DNA of 64,000 bases from Pseudomonadota bacterium (GTDB lineage: Bacteria > Pseudomonadota > Alphaproteobacteria > Micavibrionales > Micavibrionaceae), in NCBI GenBank assembly GCA_029558635.1, contig JAKQEE010000070.1, forward strand, positions 206,206-270,205, in the 5' to 3' direction. Shown one piece after another: positions 63,904-64,000 of the stretch (positions within the stretch are counted from its first letter, which is position 1; each line of letters begins with the position of its first letter). Position numbers and translations under genes: made by a program. The notes below the pieces were generated by a model. The model had not been told where the DNA came from and did no database searches. It saw only the letters and a program-made list of their open reading frames with translations.

Positions 63904-64000
63904 TTAGTTGAGCGGGTTAGAGGTTGAGTATTCAAGGATGACGGGGACGACCGCCGCTTTGATGGTCGGCGCACCCTCGACGGTTTCGGACAGAAAATCC
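63904..64000 (-). CDS. Phage tail/head-tail protein (partial, 3' end)
   Basis: Only the last 32 residues are in the window, ending 'TSNPLN' at a TAA. The frame runs off the right edge. Its place right before the tail tube fits a tail terminator or minor tail protein. AGGAG for the next gene follows its stop directly. Confidence 0.55.
   Translation of the reverse strand, partial: DFLSETVEGAPTIKAAVVPVILEYSTSNPLN

Noticed and set aside
51591..64000. Gene transfer agent instead of a prophage
   Set aside because: The 1001-residue tape measure, spanins, muramidase-like gene and cargo genes do not fit the compact RcGTA-type cluster of alphaproteobacteria.

Overview
The window reads as part of an alphaproteobacterial chromosome of moderate GC content. 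The housekeeping proteins (MutL, AccB/AccC, RibF, Aat, RlmE, GuaA/GuaB, class I NrdA/NrdB, MetE) and the 'aroQ-accB-accC' order fit that class, and a Micavibrio-like or related poorly sampled lineage is possible. This is inference from gene content only. There is no rRNA or tRNA gene in the window to settle it.

Region 1 (1-35,500) is the core chromosome. It starts with a MacA/MacB-type exporter pair. Then comes secE-nusG-rplK-rplA, which ends in a strong terminator and is followed by trpB-trpA-mutL instead of the usual rplJL-rpoBC. A long minus-strand series follows: a BepA-like protease, two DsbA-like thiol oxidoreductases, a PCu(A)C copper chaperone, a HAD phosphatase, aroQ, accB, accC, aat and ribF. 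Next are rlmE, a split class I ribonucleotide reductase (nrdB minus, nrdA plus, with two NrdR-like boxes 32 bp apart upstream of nrdB), a Kef-type antiporter, a divergent isocitrate dehydrogenase, guaB, guaA, a MetF-like reductase and metE. Several gaps carry degenerate palindromic repeats.

Region 2 (about 35,500-51,500) is an AT-rich island. Its left edge is a chimeric-looking ORF: a coiled-coil N-terminal part fused in frame to the tail of a PD-(D/E)XK-like nuclease domain. The island holds a surface-polysaccharide locus: an ABC-2 permease and a Wzt-like ATPase with a carbohydrate-binding tail, UDP-GlcNAc 2-epimerase, UDP-glucose 4-epimerase, several glycosyltransferases (one strongly resembling GM2-synthase/GT12 enzymes), three methyltransferases (one fused to an alpha/alpha-toroid domain), a DUF115 protein and a pyruvyl-transferase-like protein. 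Together they would build, decorate and export a glycan through the ABC-transporter route.

Region 3 (about 51,590-64,000) is the tail and lysis module of a lambda-like prophage, read on the minus strand and running off the right edge: tail tube, tail-assembly chaperone with a -1 frameshift site, tape measure, small tail proteins, collar fibre, NlpC/P60 protein, TipJ-like tip protein, muramidase-like protein and nested Rz/Rz1-like spanins. Two cargo genes sit on the opposite strand, one on each side of the tape-measure gene. One is a predicted R-S-E type ADP-ribosyltransferase and the other a DUF4238 protein. Each overlaps the 3' end of a late gene. A terminator facing the late transcript and an inverted repeat lie beside the ADP-ribosyltransferase. 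This pair of inverted cargo genes is the best candidate for an undescribed system here (superinfection exclusion, defence or host modification).
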